Positions 45,219 to 56,757 of a stretch of 64,000 nt of DNA are shown here, one piece after another. The stretch lies in assembly GCA_017163975.1 (NCBI GenBank), contig JAFFSR010000343.1:4596001-4660000 (forward strand). The letters run 5' to 3'. A model generated the notes under the pieces. It searched no databases. It was not told the origin of the DNA and saw only the letters and a program-made list of their open reading frames with translations. A program made the translations under genes and the position numbers. Origin of the DNA: Anastatus disparis. Its lineage: Eukaryota; Arthropoda; Insecta; Hymenoptera; Eupelmidae. Each line of letters starts with the position of its first letter. The first letter of the stretch is position 1.

Positions 45219-46247
45219 TGGGCATTGTATTTAATTCCAAAGTTGGAAAAGGTTATTAAATTTTACTGGTCATAATTATTTTATAATCAAATATATTGAT
45301 AGAAACAATTAAAACATCATTTTGAGTGTATTAATGCCTGTTTCAGAATTTTTAACTCAATCAATGAAAATTACTGCTATCCATTTTTCATATCTCAAAA
45401 AATAAAAGAGATAAAGATCTGAAAATTGATATATAACTTCGTTATGTTTAATAAATAATATAGAAAGTCATTAAAAATCTCTAAGCTATTTATTTCTTTA
45501 TTTATTTACTGCAAAGAGAAATATTAGATTAGTGAAACAATCATTTTTTATAAAATTCATTTATTAGACTAATTTAAATAGCTTCATAGTATATTCAAGA
45601 ATAAAAAGTTGAATTTTATTACATCTAACGATTTTATTTTTAAATATTTAAAATCATTTTTTGGTCTCAATAAGGATTCCAAATACTTAAAATTGATCTT
45701 GAACAAAGAAATTGCCCTTGTTTTTTAAGTCTCAAATTATTAAAGTTATAAAATCTTTATTTAATCTAGTGAAATAGGAATATTGAAAGGAAAAAGGAAA
45801 GGTGATATTTAAAACATGTTTATTAATCTTAAGTTTAATTTATTTCAATAAAAGAAATATAAATTACAATAATTTTTATTTCATCCCTGGTAGAAAGTTT
45901 AGTATAAATTATGGCATGCCTACCAACATATGGTTATATTTGCATAGTGTAATTACACTGTCAAATTTCACCATGAGTTGGCCATAATATGGACTTATTC
46001 TAATGTGTAATTTGTGCGTACTGCTATAATAAACTTGTATTTATAGTATAATAAGTTTAACTTTAATTGTGAACTTTTTCTACTTTTCTTTATTATTTTT
46101 TATTCACTATTCTTCAGATTTTAATTAAAAATGAATTTTTTTCTATTATAACCTAATTTTCCGATACGACTTTATATTCGACATCTTAACCTATCCATAA
46201 ATCTTGAAAATAGACGCGCTAATGTGGTTCTTAAGTTTTGTTAGTTA
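45219..46247. other. Non-coding; probable Polinton right end somewhere here
   Basis: AT-rich. No capsid gene, no TIR recognised. The right boundary of the Polinton is unknown. Confidence 0.4.
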
Positions 46248-47230
46248 GTTAAAAAGCTTGATGTTCAGTTTCATTTTAGTCTATCTTAAGTAAAATGTTT
46301 CGTGATTCGTGTTAGTTTATTTTTTTTTAAACTAATAGTACTCAAAGCTTTGATACTTTGTATATTGTTTTAAAATATCTTCCTCGAAGATGGTATCAAT
46401 GCTTATGAATGTAATTTAGATTGTACTGTTATTTTGCTTAAAAAAGTTGGTGAGCGGTTTTATATTTAGTCTATAATTAATCCTTTTATATGATACGCAC
46501 CAGACTACTTCTTTTCAAACTATAAAACTCAATATTATGTTTTATTGAGTTGCATTGATTTATCAACTTATTGATTTGCATTGACATTATGTTACAACAG
46601 GACACTTTAAAATTATTTGCGAAATTTTAGAACTCTGAGTGCCAGACTTTTAAAACAAATATGTATATTACGAAATATTTTGTTGGTAACTAAACCAAAA
46701 ATGAAGATTCTAAAGTTATTTACAAAGTTTCATGATTGTAAATGCCACATAGGTTAAAAAAAAAAGTAAAAGTGAAATTATAATATCACTTTAAAAAGCT
46801 TGATGGTCAGTTTCATTTTTAGTCTACGTCGAATGAAATGTTTCATGTGATACATGTTAGATTTTTTTTATCAACTATAGTACTTAAAGCTATGATACTC
46901 TGTACATTGCTTTAAAATATCTTCCTTCAACATGGTATATTGATGCATTGGCATATGAATGTAATTTATATTGTACTGTTATTTTTCTTAAAAAAGTTGG
47001 TAAGCGGTTTTATATTTGATTTAATCTATGATGAATCCTTTCATATGATACGTACCAGACTACTTCTTTTCAAACTATAGAATTCAATGTTATGTTCTAT
47101 TATACAACCTAGATTACATTGATTTGCATTGACATTATGTTACAATATTTTAAAATTATTTGCAACATTTTAGAACTTTGAGTGCTATAATTTTAAAACG
47201 AATAGTCCAACATGTGTATTATTAAATATT
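46248..47230. repeat. ~545-bp tandem duplication
   Basis: The segment at 46248-46640, beginning AAAAAGCTTGATGTTCAGTT, is repeated at 46793-47190 as AAAAAGCTTGATGGTCAGTT, about 85 percent identical. Shared blocks include TTAAAATATCTTCCT, AAAAAAGTTGGT and ACCAGACTACTTCTTTTCAA. Lies between the two Polinton copies. Confidence 0.8.
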
Positions 47231-47661
47231 TTATTTGTCGCTAGACCGAAATTCGTTTAAAAGTACTTGCCTGAATTTTTTCAGATATTTTCTGGAGGTG
47301 CGCCATAGTTAAAAATGCAAAAAAACGAATTTTTTGGACGTTTTTAGCTGATTTTAGCTCATTTGCAGACTTTGTATTATTATTTATATTATGAAATTGT
47401 ATTCTAGAATTTTATTTATGAATTCAATTATGCAATCAAGTCAGAAAAATAAGATTTACAAATATTCGCATCATATTTTTGCACGAATCCACATTTTAGA
47501 TTCGGTATTTAAACAGTTCTTTCATGATTTTGTTGATATTTCACTACTTTATATGTGATATAATCTTTTAAATATTATATTACTTAAAAGAAAATGTTTT
47601 GATAAATAAGACATTTGACAGGTACAACTATATTAAGTATGGTTAAAATATCAAGTTGAGA

Positions 47662-48006
47662 TTACATATAAGTAGGAATATTATTGGGTAGGAATCTTTC
47701 TAACCATTTTGTTTTTTCGACTCCTTTGATGTAAACGTTAGTATTAAAAAGTGTTGTACGCAGAGTGTTGCTTAGCTCTTTATAAGGGGTATTGCCTGAA
47801 CTCCATAGTAATCCATGAAAATTCAGCTCAAGCAAACGATTCTCACTTTTGTTTTTTTTTTTCAAAAGAGCCTTCCATGAATATGGTGGTTTGGAAAAAT
47901 ATACCGACGGCATAAGGTCTTCTTCAAGAGGAACGATCGCCACTTCTTTAAAAACAAATTCGTTTGAAGAAACTTTAAAGCTTTGAAAATCCAGCACGTA
48001 TTTCAT
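47662..48006 (-). CDS. Relative of the two-exon unknown Polinton protein (first exon only)
   Basis: 114 residues: MKYVLDFQSFKVSSNEFVFK, PPYSWKALL, NFHGLLWSSGNTPY, VYIKGVEKTKWLERFLP align block by block with exon 1 of the gene at 35140-35833. After FLPNN the frame runs to a stop with no GTAAG donor and no Cys-rich second exon nearby, so exon 2 appears lost. It marks the left part of a second Polinton copy. Shared Inr-like CTTCAGTTAGC and TATAAAAAAG stand upstream on its strand. Confidence 0.6.
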   Translation of the reverse strand: MKYVLDFQSFKVSSNEFVFKEVAIVPLEEDLMPSVYFSKPPYSWKALLKKKNKSENRLLELNFHGLLWSSGNTPYKELSNTLRTTLFNTNVYIKGVEKTKWLERFLPNNIPTYM

Positions 48007-48186
48007 CTTCGCGACGAACCTTGCTAACTGAAGCGAACCAGAGAGAAATAAATTTCTTAATCAAGTGTCTCTTTTTTATACATTAGGTTTAGGTATAAAT
48101 TAGGTTGAAGGTGGGGATAAAACCTCAGCGCCTTTCCCCCTCTTTACACGTGCATACCCCCACCATTTTATTCGATTTTTTGTCCA

Positions 48187-48790
48187 TGTATATCGCTTCC
48201 ATTACGACTACATACTAGATAATATAGCAAACGGTGGAAACAGTTGTAAGCCATTGTACACTGACACTTATAGCTTGATACATAAGGTCAGTAATATCGA
48301 TATGAATAAGATCATGAAACGGAACATCCATGAATTCGACATTTTAGACTACCCGTAGCCTAATCAGTACAACTTTCCTCCGGCCAACAAGGAAATTGTG
48401 GGTCTGACGAAGGACGAATGCAATGGAAACATCATATTTGGAATTCGTTAGACTAAGGAGTAAGATGTACATCGTTAAAGTTCTGGATGAAAGGCCAATA
48501 ATGAAAGCAAAAGGAGTAAAGAGTTTGGTGGTTTAGGTGACTATTACTTTTGATGATTACATCAATTGTTTGGAGAATAAAGAACCTTTAGTCCATGGCC
48601 AGCGAAACATCAGGTCTCGCAATCACCAACCGTATGCTGAAAAAGAGAAGTGCGCATAACGGCAAGAGATGTTTTTTCTTCAGGAAGAAACGACAGATAC
48701 TCTGTCATGGGGTTACTACCTCGTAAGACCACTAAATCCTAAAGTACCACAGTCAGAAATCGAAAAGTGGGAAGCTGCTATTAAGCCGTA
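48187..48790 (+). pseudogene. PolB C-terminal remnant of a second Polinton
   Basis: Reads PLYTDTYSLIHKV (motif C; the second Asp of the usual DTD is Tyr), then KEIVGLTKDECNGNII, RLRSKMYIVKVLDE, MKAKGVKSLVV, FDDYINCLENKEP and ETTDTLSWGYYL. Same order as 39650-40000 in the first copy, and it shows the C terminus the first copy lost. Several stops and a frameshift at EFVRL. The rest of the polymerase is deleted between this fragment and 48006. Confidence 0.75.
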
Positions 48791-49099
48791 AGATTCGAGA
48801 CTGCAAATTATTCGCTGCTGAGCCGCCGAGACCTGTATTAGAAATATCCCATACCGAGCCGCCGAGACTTGTAGTGGGGTAACTGCTACGAAACTGCCGA
48901 GACATGAGATTGGAGAAGTCACTACTGCTAAGGTGTGGAGAGTCCTATATGAATGGCTGGCTAAACGGCCGAGCGTTATTCAGTTTGCCTCCTCAAGTAA
49001 AGAAACACTTAAGAGAGCTCATCTGTCAACCAACAAAGAAGCAGGCAGCGGCAAAAGATCCAAAGTTTAAATGTTTCTTCAATGAAAGTTGATAAAACT
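48791..49099. repeat. CCGAGACNTG repeats after the PolB remnant
   Basis: GCCGCCGAGACCTGTATTAG, GCCGCCGAGACTTGTAGTGG and CTGCCGAGACATGAG follow each other at about 48820, 48860 and 48893. No gene recognised; the open frame at 48904-49092 has no family. Confidence 0.5.
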
Positions 49100-49515
49100 T
49101 TTTTTTCTTTTAAGAATTTAAAAAAAAATTTCGATTTTTCATTTTTTTGGTATTTCACGTAAATTACTTGATGTATTTGCTTTGAAATTTGCATGGGAAT
49201 TATCTGCAACTGCCAAAAGAAGGATGAATTTTAAAAACTGATTTCCTTAGCGTAGTTTTAATTTTAGAAAATTTTTTAATTTAAAAAAAAAAATTTCATT
49301 TTTCATTTTTTTTTCCATTTTACACAAAAAAACTACTCTATGAAAACCAATTTTCATTAGCTTCCTGCCTACTTAGACAAAATAATAGATAGTATTCAAA
49401 ATTTAAAGTAAATTCATCAATTAGTTTTCTAGATCTAATTTTCTAAAAAAATAACATTTTCTTTTCAAAATTTCTTTTTCGAAATTTTCAAAATGCTCTA
49501 AAATTAAAACTACGC
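49100..49515. repeat. Outlying copies of the 165-bp satellite-like unit
   Basis: TTAGCGTAGTTTTAATTTTA (about 49250) is the inverse of the core at 13.4-16.6 kb; AATGCTCTAAAATTAAAACT (about 49490) is a direct copy. The segment joins the second Polinton remnant to the Helitron scrap. Confidence 0.7.
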
Positions 49516-49519
49516 TATA

Positions 49520-49659
49520 AATCTCAGGGTCAAAGTTTTGTTAGTATAGGTTTATTCATTAAAAGATCTTTGTTTTCACACGGTCAATTATATGTTGCTT
49601 TATCTAGATGTAAAACTTTTAATAATATTTTTATTCAAAATAATTCAGATAATTCATAA
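49520..49659 (+). pseudogene. Helitron helicase C-terminal fragment (motif VI)
   Basis: One frame reads SQGQSFVSIGLFIKRSLFSH then GQLYVALSRCKTFNNIFI and stop. G-Q-L-Y-V-A-L-S-R is the Pif1/Helitron helicase motif VI. Opposite strand from the Helitron at 1-5.4 kb, so a separate copy. Confidence 0.8.
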
Positions 49660-50674
49660 AAAATAAACAATATTTTATGGAGAGAAATTTTTAATAGTTA
49701 AATATATTAATATTAATGAATTCAAAAATAATATTATTTTCATATTTTATGTAAAATATGCAGTGGTATCTAGGACAAAATTCTTATGTAATACCAAATA
49801 ATGTTGAAGAAGAAAATTATTAATTATTTTCAAAATTTAAATTCACAAATAGATGAATACATAGCATTTGAAAATGATTACATCAATTCTTTTATAGAAA
49901 CAGATAGATTATATTATTGTTACGTCACGACGTATCTTTTATTTCTTTCATTCATAATTTTAAAGTATATTTTCACTTCATGAACTAATTAAAATAGTTA
50001 TTGAACAATGAAGAAATTTGTCAAGCTAAACAAAAAGTAAAACAGCAAAGAAGCTCAAAGTTTAATATTTGTCAATAAAACTCTATAGTTAGCAGAATTC
50101 TAAAATTAAGTAGTTCAAATCGATAACGTGTATTTTGAAATTACCAAACTATTCCTAAAATCATTACGAAACATATGAGTATGAAAGCCGAATGAAACAA
50201 ATAACATTCGGACACTACCCCAGGATTCTTATTGGTACTAAGTCACACGTCCTGTAAAAATCGCATTTCAAATCAAATTTATAATCAACTCAATATTTAT
50301 ACTTTATACACGTGTCAAATAAATCATTATAGAGTTTCAAGTCTAATTAACTTGAGTCTTATTCAAATCGTGTCTATCTATTCCTTGTTTACACAAATCC
50401 AGCCTTCAACTACTCAATTCAACTAAAGGTAAGAATATATAATTTATAAATCTTTAAAAATAAATATCTTTCAATACATTTAATAGTGAGAACGATTTCA
50501 CTTAATTAAATGTTGCTGGAGCTCATCCACCACTAGAATCCATACATCTTTATCTTTATTACTAAATTTTTATAAATAATTTTAATATTTCAAGAGAACG
50601 CAATTCGTATATAAATCTATACAATTAAATAAATAACTCATTCACTGTTATTTAGTCCTGGTGCATGCCAGGAC
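49660..50674. other. No recognised gene
   Basis: AT-rich. The stretch 50190-50430 is less AT-rich and LTR-like in look (CACACGTCCTG, TATTTATACTTTATACACG, AATAAA), but no partner LTR was found. Confidence 0.35.
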
Positions 50675-51054
50675 TTAAGAGGAGGTTGAGTATATCTGTC
50701 CTTTTCTAATCAAAAAATTAATTTATTTACAAAAACTAATAATTTTAGCGAAAAATGAAGAAAAAGCCACATCTCGTATAAAAAAAACAATATTTTCATT
50801 GATGAGAAAAAATTTATTTTATCGATTAGTTTTCAAGAAAATCTTGAAAAACTTAAAACATAGAGGTTAGGGTAATCAATTTGGTTTTTCTAGCTTTTCT
50901 TGAGAACAAAGCAATGAAATTAATCCTTTCTTATCAAAGAAAATTTTGCTTTTTATGATGCGAGATGCGGCTTTCTTTTCATTTTTTGCGAAAGTTATTG
51001 CCAAAAATTAATTCTTAAATTAGAAAAGGACGAAGATACGTGACCTCCTCTTAA
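50675..51054. mobile_element. Long-TIR TTAA MITE, second copy
   Basis: Begins TTAAGAGGAGGTTGAGTATA and ends TACGTGACCTCCTCTTAA, with CCTTTTCTAAT/ATTAGAAAAGG following inside. The arms carry CGAAAAATGAAGAAAAAGCC and its inverse. Confidence 0.75.
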
Positions 51055-51685
51055 CATTATTATCATTCATTAATTAAAAGCAAAGAAAAAAATAATAATA
51101 TGCTTTAAGTATTTAACAATTGGAACAATGTCCCTATTAATATTTAAAATTTTAAAATAAAAATTTTTAAGTTTCGTATAAATAATAATTTAATAAATAC
51201 AAATTTTTCGAAGTATTATAAAAATTATAATGAATATATTTTAAAAATAACAAACATTAAATCATTAAAATTACATGAATTTTGTATGTTAAACTTATTT
51301 ATTGAAATAATTATTTTTTATAAAATAAAATTTTAGTCCTTGAAATTATTAAATTAATTGCTAAATGAATTTAAAATTAAAAAAAATAATATTTTTTCAG
51401 TATTTAATAATTGGAATATAATAAATAAAATTTTTAAAATAAAAACTAAATATTTCGCAAAATTAATAATTGAATAATTATAGATTTTTGAATAGTATAG
51501 AAATTTTTCAAATATTCTTAATTATTATTAAAAAAAGTTTTAGTTACAATTACTCAATGTTTTAAATTTTTAATAGTTAATTTTTTTTATTTTTTAAAAA
51601 TTGCAATGATATTTATTCATATTAACAGGAATAAATATGGAAAATTATTTCTAATGTTCTTTTTGTTATATATATTTTTCAACTA
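51055..51685. other. No recognised feature
   Basis: Very AT-rich, two loosely repeated stretches (51110-51250 and 51400-51500 share TTTAATAATTGGAA-like words). Confidence 0.4.
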
Positions 51686-51978
51686 TTGAATATTTGAAAA
51701 ATCATATTAAAATAAATCAATCAAAAATTAAAATATGTGACATATGTGGCCAAGTATTTAATAATAAAAAATTTTTAATACATGAATAATTTCATTTAAG
51801 AGAAATTAAATCACAATGTCTTCTATGTGAAATTTTTTTTGATAACATTTTGATAACAACAAAATTTGAAAAAACATTTATCGACTATACACAGCCATAA
51901 ACGACATAATTGTTATATATGTGATAAATCGTTTAATAGAAAAGACAATTTGAGATGACATTTAAGAACTTACGTAAA
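51686..51978 (+). pseudogene. C2H2 zinc-finger pseudogene
   Basis: Three fingers can be read. IKICDICGQVFNNKKFLIHE is followed by a TAA. SQCLLCEIFFD is followed by a frame change to NLKKHLSTIHSH. NCYICDKSFNRKDNLR is followed by TGA, then HLRTY. Two nonsense codons and one frameshift. Could be a decayed gene of a transposon or a processed zinc-finger gene. Confidence 0.65.
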
Positions 51979-52494
51979 TTATTTTTTTTCTTTAAATTCA
52001 TTAACATCAAATTCTATGATTATAATTATAATTTTAATTTACAGCAATGATGTTTAAATCAGTTCAACCAAACAACTTAAAATTTCCAGGTATTTCAATA
52101 TTATATACATTTTTATTAATATAAAAGTCCTAAACATTTTGATATTATATTTTATTTTTATCTATTTAAAAATTATTTATTTATATTTATTTTTCATTAT
52201 TTGTAAATATAATATGTATGTATAATCAATTTTGTTAAATTTTTAGTCGACGTTTAACTAAAAGTATAAATTTTTTTTATATAACTTACATAATTGTTAT
52301 ATATTTTTTATACATATACATTAATAAAAATTATATAATTATTTTATAAAATTAATATTAATAAATAACTATAAACATTTTTTTTAAGGTTAGTGGAATA
52401 GGCCTCCTGGGGAAACCACTTAAAAAAAGTGTGTCATTCAATATACCTCAACAACTGTATAACTAAGTGGTGTGGAAAGTATAGAGATGTTATT
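51979..52494. other. No recognised feature
   Basis: AT-rich to 52388; then a short less AT-rich stretch (GGCCTCCTGGGGAAACCAC) leading into the minisatellite. Confidence 0.4.
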
Positions 52495-52695
52495 GAGGAT
52501 TTTCAAAGATGTCCGAGGATGCAAATGAGGGTTAGGAGAGGATGGGAAGAGGATGTAGCAAAGGATGAAAAGAGGATGTAAAAGAGGATGAAAATTGAAA
52601 TATCGTTAAAAAACGGGAAATTACTAAGAAAATAGAAGAAAGTGAGAAGAGGATGCAGAAGAGGATGGGAAGAGGATGTAGAAGAGGATTACAAG
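52495..52695 (+). repeat. GAAGAGGATG minisatellite
   Basis: About a dozen AAGAGGATG-type units at irregular spacing of 9-15 bp. Confidence 0.85.
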
Positions 52696-52729
52696 AGAAT
52701 GTCAGAAGTGGTAGAACATTTCCTTACTA

Positions 52730-52730
<1 letters not shown>

Positions 52731-52795
<65 letters not shown>
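52731..52795 (+). repeat. (TA)n microsatellite
   Basis: About 32 TA dinucleotides. Confidence 0.98.
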
Positions 52796-52797
<2 letters not shown>

Positions 52798-52806
52798 TAG
52801 TTATAT

Positions 52807-52859
52807 ATGTCCTTTAGCCGTATTCATATTCCACCTGAATAGACGGCCAAAGGACATAG
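52807..52859. repeat. Short hairpin
   Basis: TATGTCCTTTAGCCGT and ACGGCCAAAGGACATA face each other across 20 bp. Confidence 0.7.
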
Positions 52860-53275
52860 TAGGTCGTATGAAGAACTATCACTTATTAGTTGAAAATATT
52901 AATGTGTTTTATAACATTTTTTAAAGGAGGAGGGCCTCTAAGGCCGGTTTTAGGCCTAATTTATTTTGCGCTGGAAAAATCTGAAAAAACTTTTTTTAAT
53001 AACCACAAACAATATTGAATCGTTCCCACCCTAAACGAGCCGACACCTCACTTCTTCTTTCCCCTCCACCTCCTTATATTTCCATAAACATATATAAACA
53101 TATATTTTCGTAAACAGGAGTTTTTGGGTCTTTGATTAAGAATCTGAGGTCAGAATTTCGTCATTCAAAATGGCAGTTTCAATAAAGCCGACAAAAAAAT
53201 TATGTCTCTGAAATGCATGAATTTTTGTTCAGTAGAAAATTTTTTTGGGCTTGATTATGAATCCAAAATCAGAAT

Positions 53276-56200
53276 ATCCCTTATGAAAATAATCTGTAGA
53301 ATAAATCGTACAAAAATCTGCAGGAAAATCTGTAGAATATCTACAGAAAACCTACAGTAAATCTACAGAAAAATTTAACGTAACAATGCAGGATTTTTTG
53401 TAGAGAAGATTATGAGGAAATCTACAGGTGAAACGCAGATAAATTTGTAGAAAAATGTGCAGGATGCCTACAGGATTACTAGCAGATAAAACTGTATAAA
53501 TGTTTACAGAGATGCTACAGGTCTCTTACAGAGTAATATACAGGATTTGTGTAGGATGTCCTGATAAATTTTTATAGGGTTTTCGTCTACATTATTTCCT
53601 AAGGAATTTTCTACAGTTTTCTGTAAACCACCACGTAAGATTTAGTTCAGAAAATATTTGAGAATTTCCTACAGAATTACCTGAAAGACTTTTTTCATTT
53701 TCCTAAATTTTTTCCAATTATATTCTTTATAAAAAAATATTCGACTAAAAAATTGTCTGCATAATTTTTTACAGAATTTCCTACAGACTTTCCAACAGAA
53801 AATTTTAAGAATTTCCTGCAGGATTACCAATTGGCTTCGTGCACAACACGGCAGCACCGTTCAGATTACCTTACGAATATATCTATATTTATATAATATA
53901 TAGATATACAATAGCACGGGTCAACTAAGAACTTACAGTTTTCGCCGCAGTTGTGCACGAAGCGAATAGGAAGTCTTGCTTTATTTATTTTTGATCCATA
54001 AAAAAATTTTCAAGAAATTCTGTAAAATATTATGTAAAATATCCTGAATAAAACTTTATTATTATTTTTCAATTATTTGGTATTCTTTATTTAAGTATAA
54101 TGAATAATTACGAGTTAATAACTTGATAATTATTTTCCTATCATAGGAAAAGACCAAAAACAAGGTTAACCTCGTAGTGTGTGCCCTTCGAAGATTGAAG
54201 AGCTCACGATTCAACACCTAGTGCTCTGGTCTTATATACCTGCGGCTTGAAAATTTGTGTAAGCGATCACAAAAGTTAGAGAAACGATACCTAGCGACTT
54301 GAAATTGAATTGAAATAATATAGAAAAATCTGCAGGAAAATCAGTAAAAAATTTTGCAGCAAAATCTTAAGAAAATTTTTTACACTGTTGAAAATATATT
54401 ATTAAAATTAAGATAAAAGTGACGGAAGCTTAATTCATAAACTTTTATTGAATGACATTTAATAATAATTTTTTTAAATTCAATATTATTTTAAGTTTTA
54501 ATACATTTGTGTTTGGAAATTAATACAAAAATTGTCAGCACAATAATTAAAAATTTCAATATAATTTTCTTAAATTCAATAAACTGTATATTAAGTTTAA
54601 AAAATTCTATTGAATATAATTTATAAATATTTATTTTAATTTTAATACATTCTTTTATTAATATTAATAAAAAATTTTCAGAATCTAATTATAAATTTTA
54701 CTATAAGTTTACTGAATTTAATACAATATAATTAAGATTAAGAAATTCTACTGAACATAATACGATGAAAAAATATTATTTTATGTGGCATGATTTAATA
54801 TATTTTTAAAAAATTCAACTATTATTGAGCACTCCAAAAATTAAAATATTTTCAAAGAAATATAAATGAGAATTTTCTCGCCGATACAAGGCTAGACCTT
54901 CTCTTTTATACTTTGAACCTTCTATTTCTGTTTGTAGACTGAAAAAATAAGTAGCCAACTAGTGCATGATTTGTGTACTACAAATTTTTAATTCATCAAA
55001 TATTTTTAAGATTCTATATCAAATTTTATAATTTTTATAAATTTTTAATACATCAAACATTTTTAAGATTCTATATTAAATTTTATAATAATTTATTAAA
55101 ATCTTGATAAATTTCAGTTCCATATATCTTAATCAATATATTAGATTTTATACAAGTAACTTAAATATTTATTAAGTTTAATAACATTTTCATTAACATG
55201 GAATATTAATAGATTTTGATTTATAATATTGAGGTTTAATAATCATATTACTAAACTTCAGTAACCGTTATCTTATTCTTAAGAATTTCTGTATTTTTTA
55301 ATAATTTTTCATTAATTTCAATAATTTTTTATATTAAATAAGTTTAAGTGACATTATTCTTAAATTTAAGATACATTTTTATCTTAAATATGTATTACAT
55401 TTAAGAATATTTTTAACAGTGTAGGATATACGATACGAGATCGATTACGTCGATTTAATTTTAAGACGCTAGGTGACGTTTCCCTAAGTTTTGTGATTGC
55501 TTGTAAAAATTTTCAAGCCGCAGATATGTAAGACCAGAGCACTAGGTGTTGAATCGTGAGCTCTTCGATCTTCGAAGGGCTCACATTATGAGGTTAACCT
55601 CGTTTTTGGCCTTTTCCTATGATAGGAAAATAATTATCGAGTTATTAACTCGTAATTATTTATTATACTTGAATGAAGAATACCAAATAATTTAATAATA
55701 ATAAAGTTTTATTCAAGATTTTCTACGTAATATTTTATAGAATTTCTTGAAAATTTTTTTATAGATCAAAAATAAATAAAGGGAGATTTCCTATTGGTAA
55801 TCCTGCAGGAAATTCTTTGAAATTTTCTGTTGTTTGAAAGTCTGAAGGAAATTCCGTAGAAAATTATGCAGACATTTTTTTAGTGAAATATTTTTTTATA
55901 AAGAATATAATTGGGAAAAATTTTAAAAAATGAGAAAATTCCTTCAGGTAATTCTGTTGGAAATTCTGAAATATTTTCTGTACTACATCGTACGTGGTGG
56001 TTTACAGAAAACTGTAGAATATTCTTTAGGAAATGATGTAGGCGAAAATCCTGTAAAAATTTATCAGGATATTCTACACAAATCCTGTGTATTACTCTGT
56101 AAGAGACCTGTAGAATCTCTGTAAACTTTTCTACAGTTTTAGCTGCAAGTAATCCTGTATGTATCCTGCACATTTTTCTACAAATTTATCTGCGTTTCAC

Positions 56201-56345
56201 CTGTAGATTTTTTCATAATCTTCCCTACAGAAAATGCTGCGGTGTTAAGGTAGATTTTCCTGTAGATTTGCTGAAGGTTTTTCGTAGATATTCTACAGAT
56301 TTTACTGTAGATTTTTTTACAGATTATTTTCATAAGGAATGTCTT
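53276..56345. mobile_element. 3.1-kb fold-back element with ~1-kb inverted arms
   Basis: The left arm (53276-54330) and right arm (55430-56345) are inverted copies. CTTATGAAAATAATCTGTA at the outer left equals the inverse of the outer right. The inner parts share CCTATCATAGGAAAA, AGGTTAACCTCG and CACCTAGTGCTCTGGTCTTA. Arms are packed with palindromic TCTGTAGA/CTGCAGG-like words. The 1.1-kb centre is AT-rich and non-coding. A 127-bp MITE interrupts the left arm only. Superfamily unknown. Confidence 0.8.
53836..53962. repeat. 127-bp MITE inside the left arm
   Basis: CTTCGTGCACAAC at the left and GTTGTGCACGAAG at the right. The opposite arm near 55792-55806 shows the uninterrupted site. Confidence 0.8.
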
Positions 56346-56757
56346 GAAAGCAAACTTATTACTACATTGTTCATTAGTAATCTTTATCAGTGAATCAGGA
56401 TATCAATTTTTACTTACTTTTCCGTTTCAGTTCGTTTTCAAATAGTTGACGAATACTTTTATAAGGTGCTTGCAAGTTGTGGTGGTCGATTCTCTACAGT
56501 CCTTTTCAGGAAAGCAGTGCAGAATATCATTGTTCGCTTGCCCTTTTTCGTCATTCCGTCAAATAGTCCTTTTCAGAATAATTGGCTAATCATTCTGTCG
56601 GGTGCTTGAAAAGTGTGGTGGTTGACTCTCTACAATACTTTCTAACAGTGATTGTCCTTTCTACTTGGTTTAAAAAAATATTGAATATCCATATTCCGGA
56701 AATCATTTTATTTTCACAATAAAACCTCGAGGTCCCTCATACTTTAAAACTAAAAAG

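Larger units (their letters stand above)
24660..45300. mobile_element. Degenerate Polinton/Maverick, interrupted by a copia element
   Basis: Hallmark genes are present: protein-primed type B DNA polymerase, retroviral-type integrase, FtsK/HerA-like packaging ATPase, adenain-like protease and a penton-like protein. The left arm (24660-27559) holds three small genes; the right part starts at 35096. The copia element at 27560-35095 separates them. Without it the Polinton is about 13 kb, slightly short for the group. No major capsid gene is found. Terminal inverted repeats could not be located, so both outer limits are estimates. Lesions occur in most genes, so this copy is not functional. Confidence 0.8.

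Noticed and set aside
45300..47660. Major capsid gene of the Polinton
   Set aside because: No open frame or capsid-like blocks were recognised in any frame.
50190..50430. Solo LTR
   Set aside because: LTR-like look only; no TG...CA limits, target duplication or second copy could be found.
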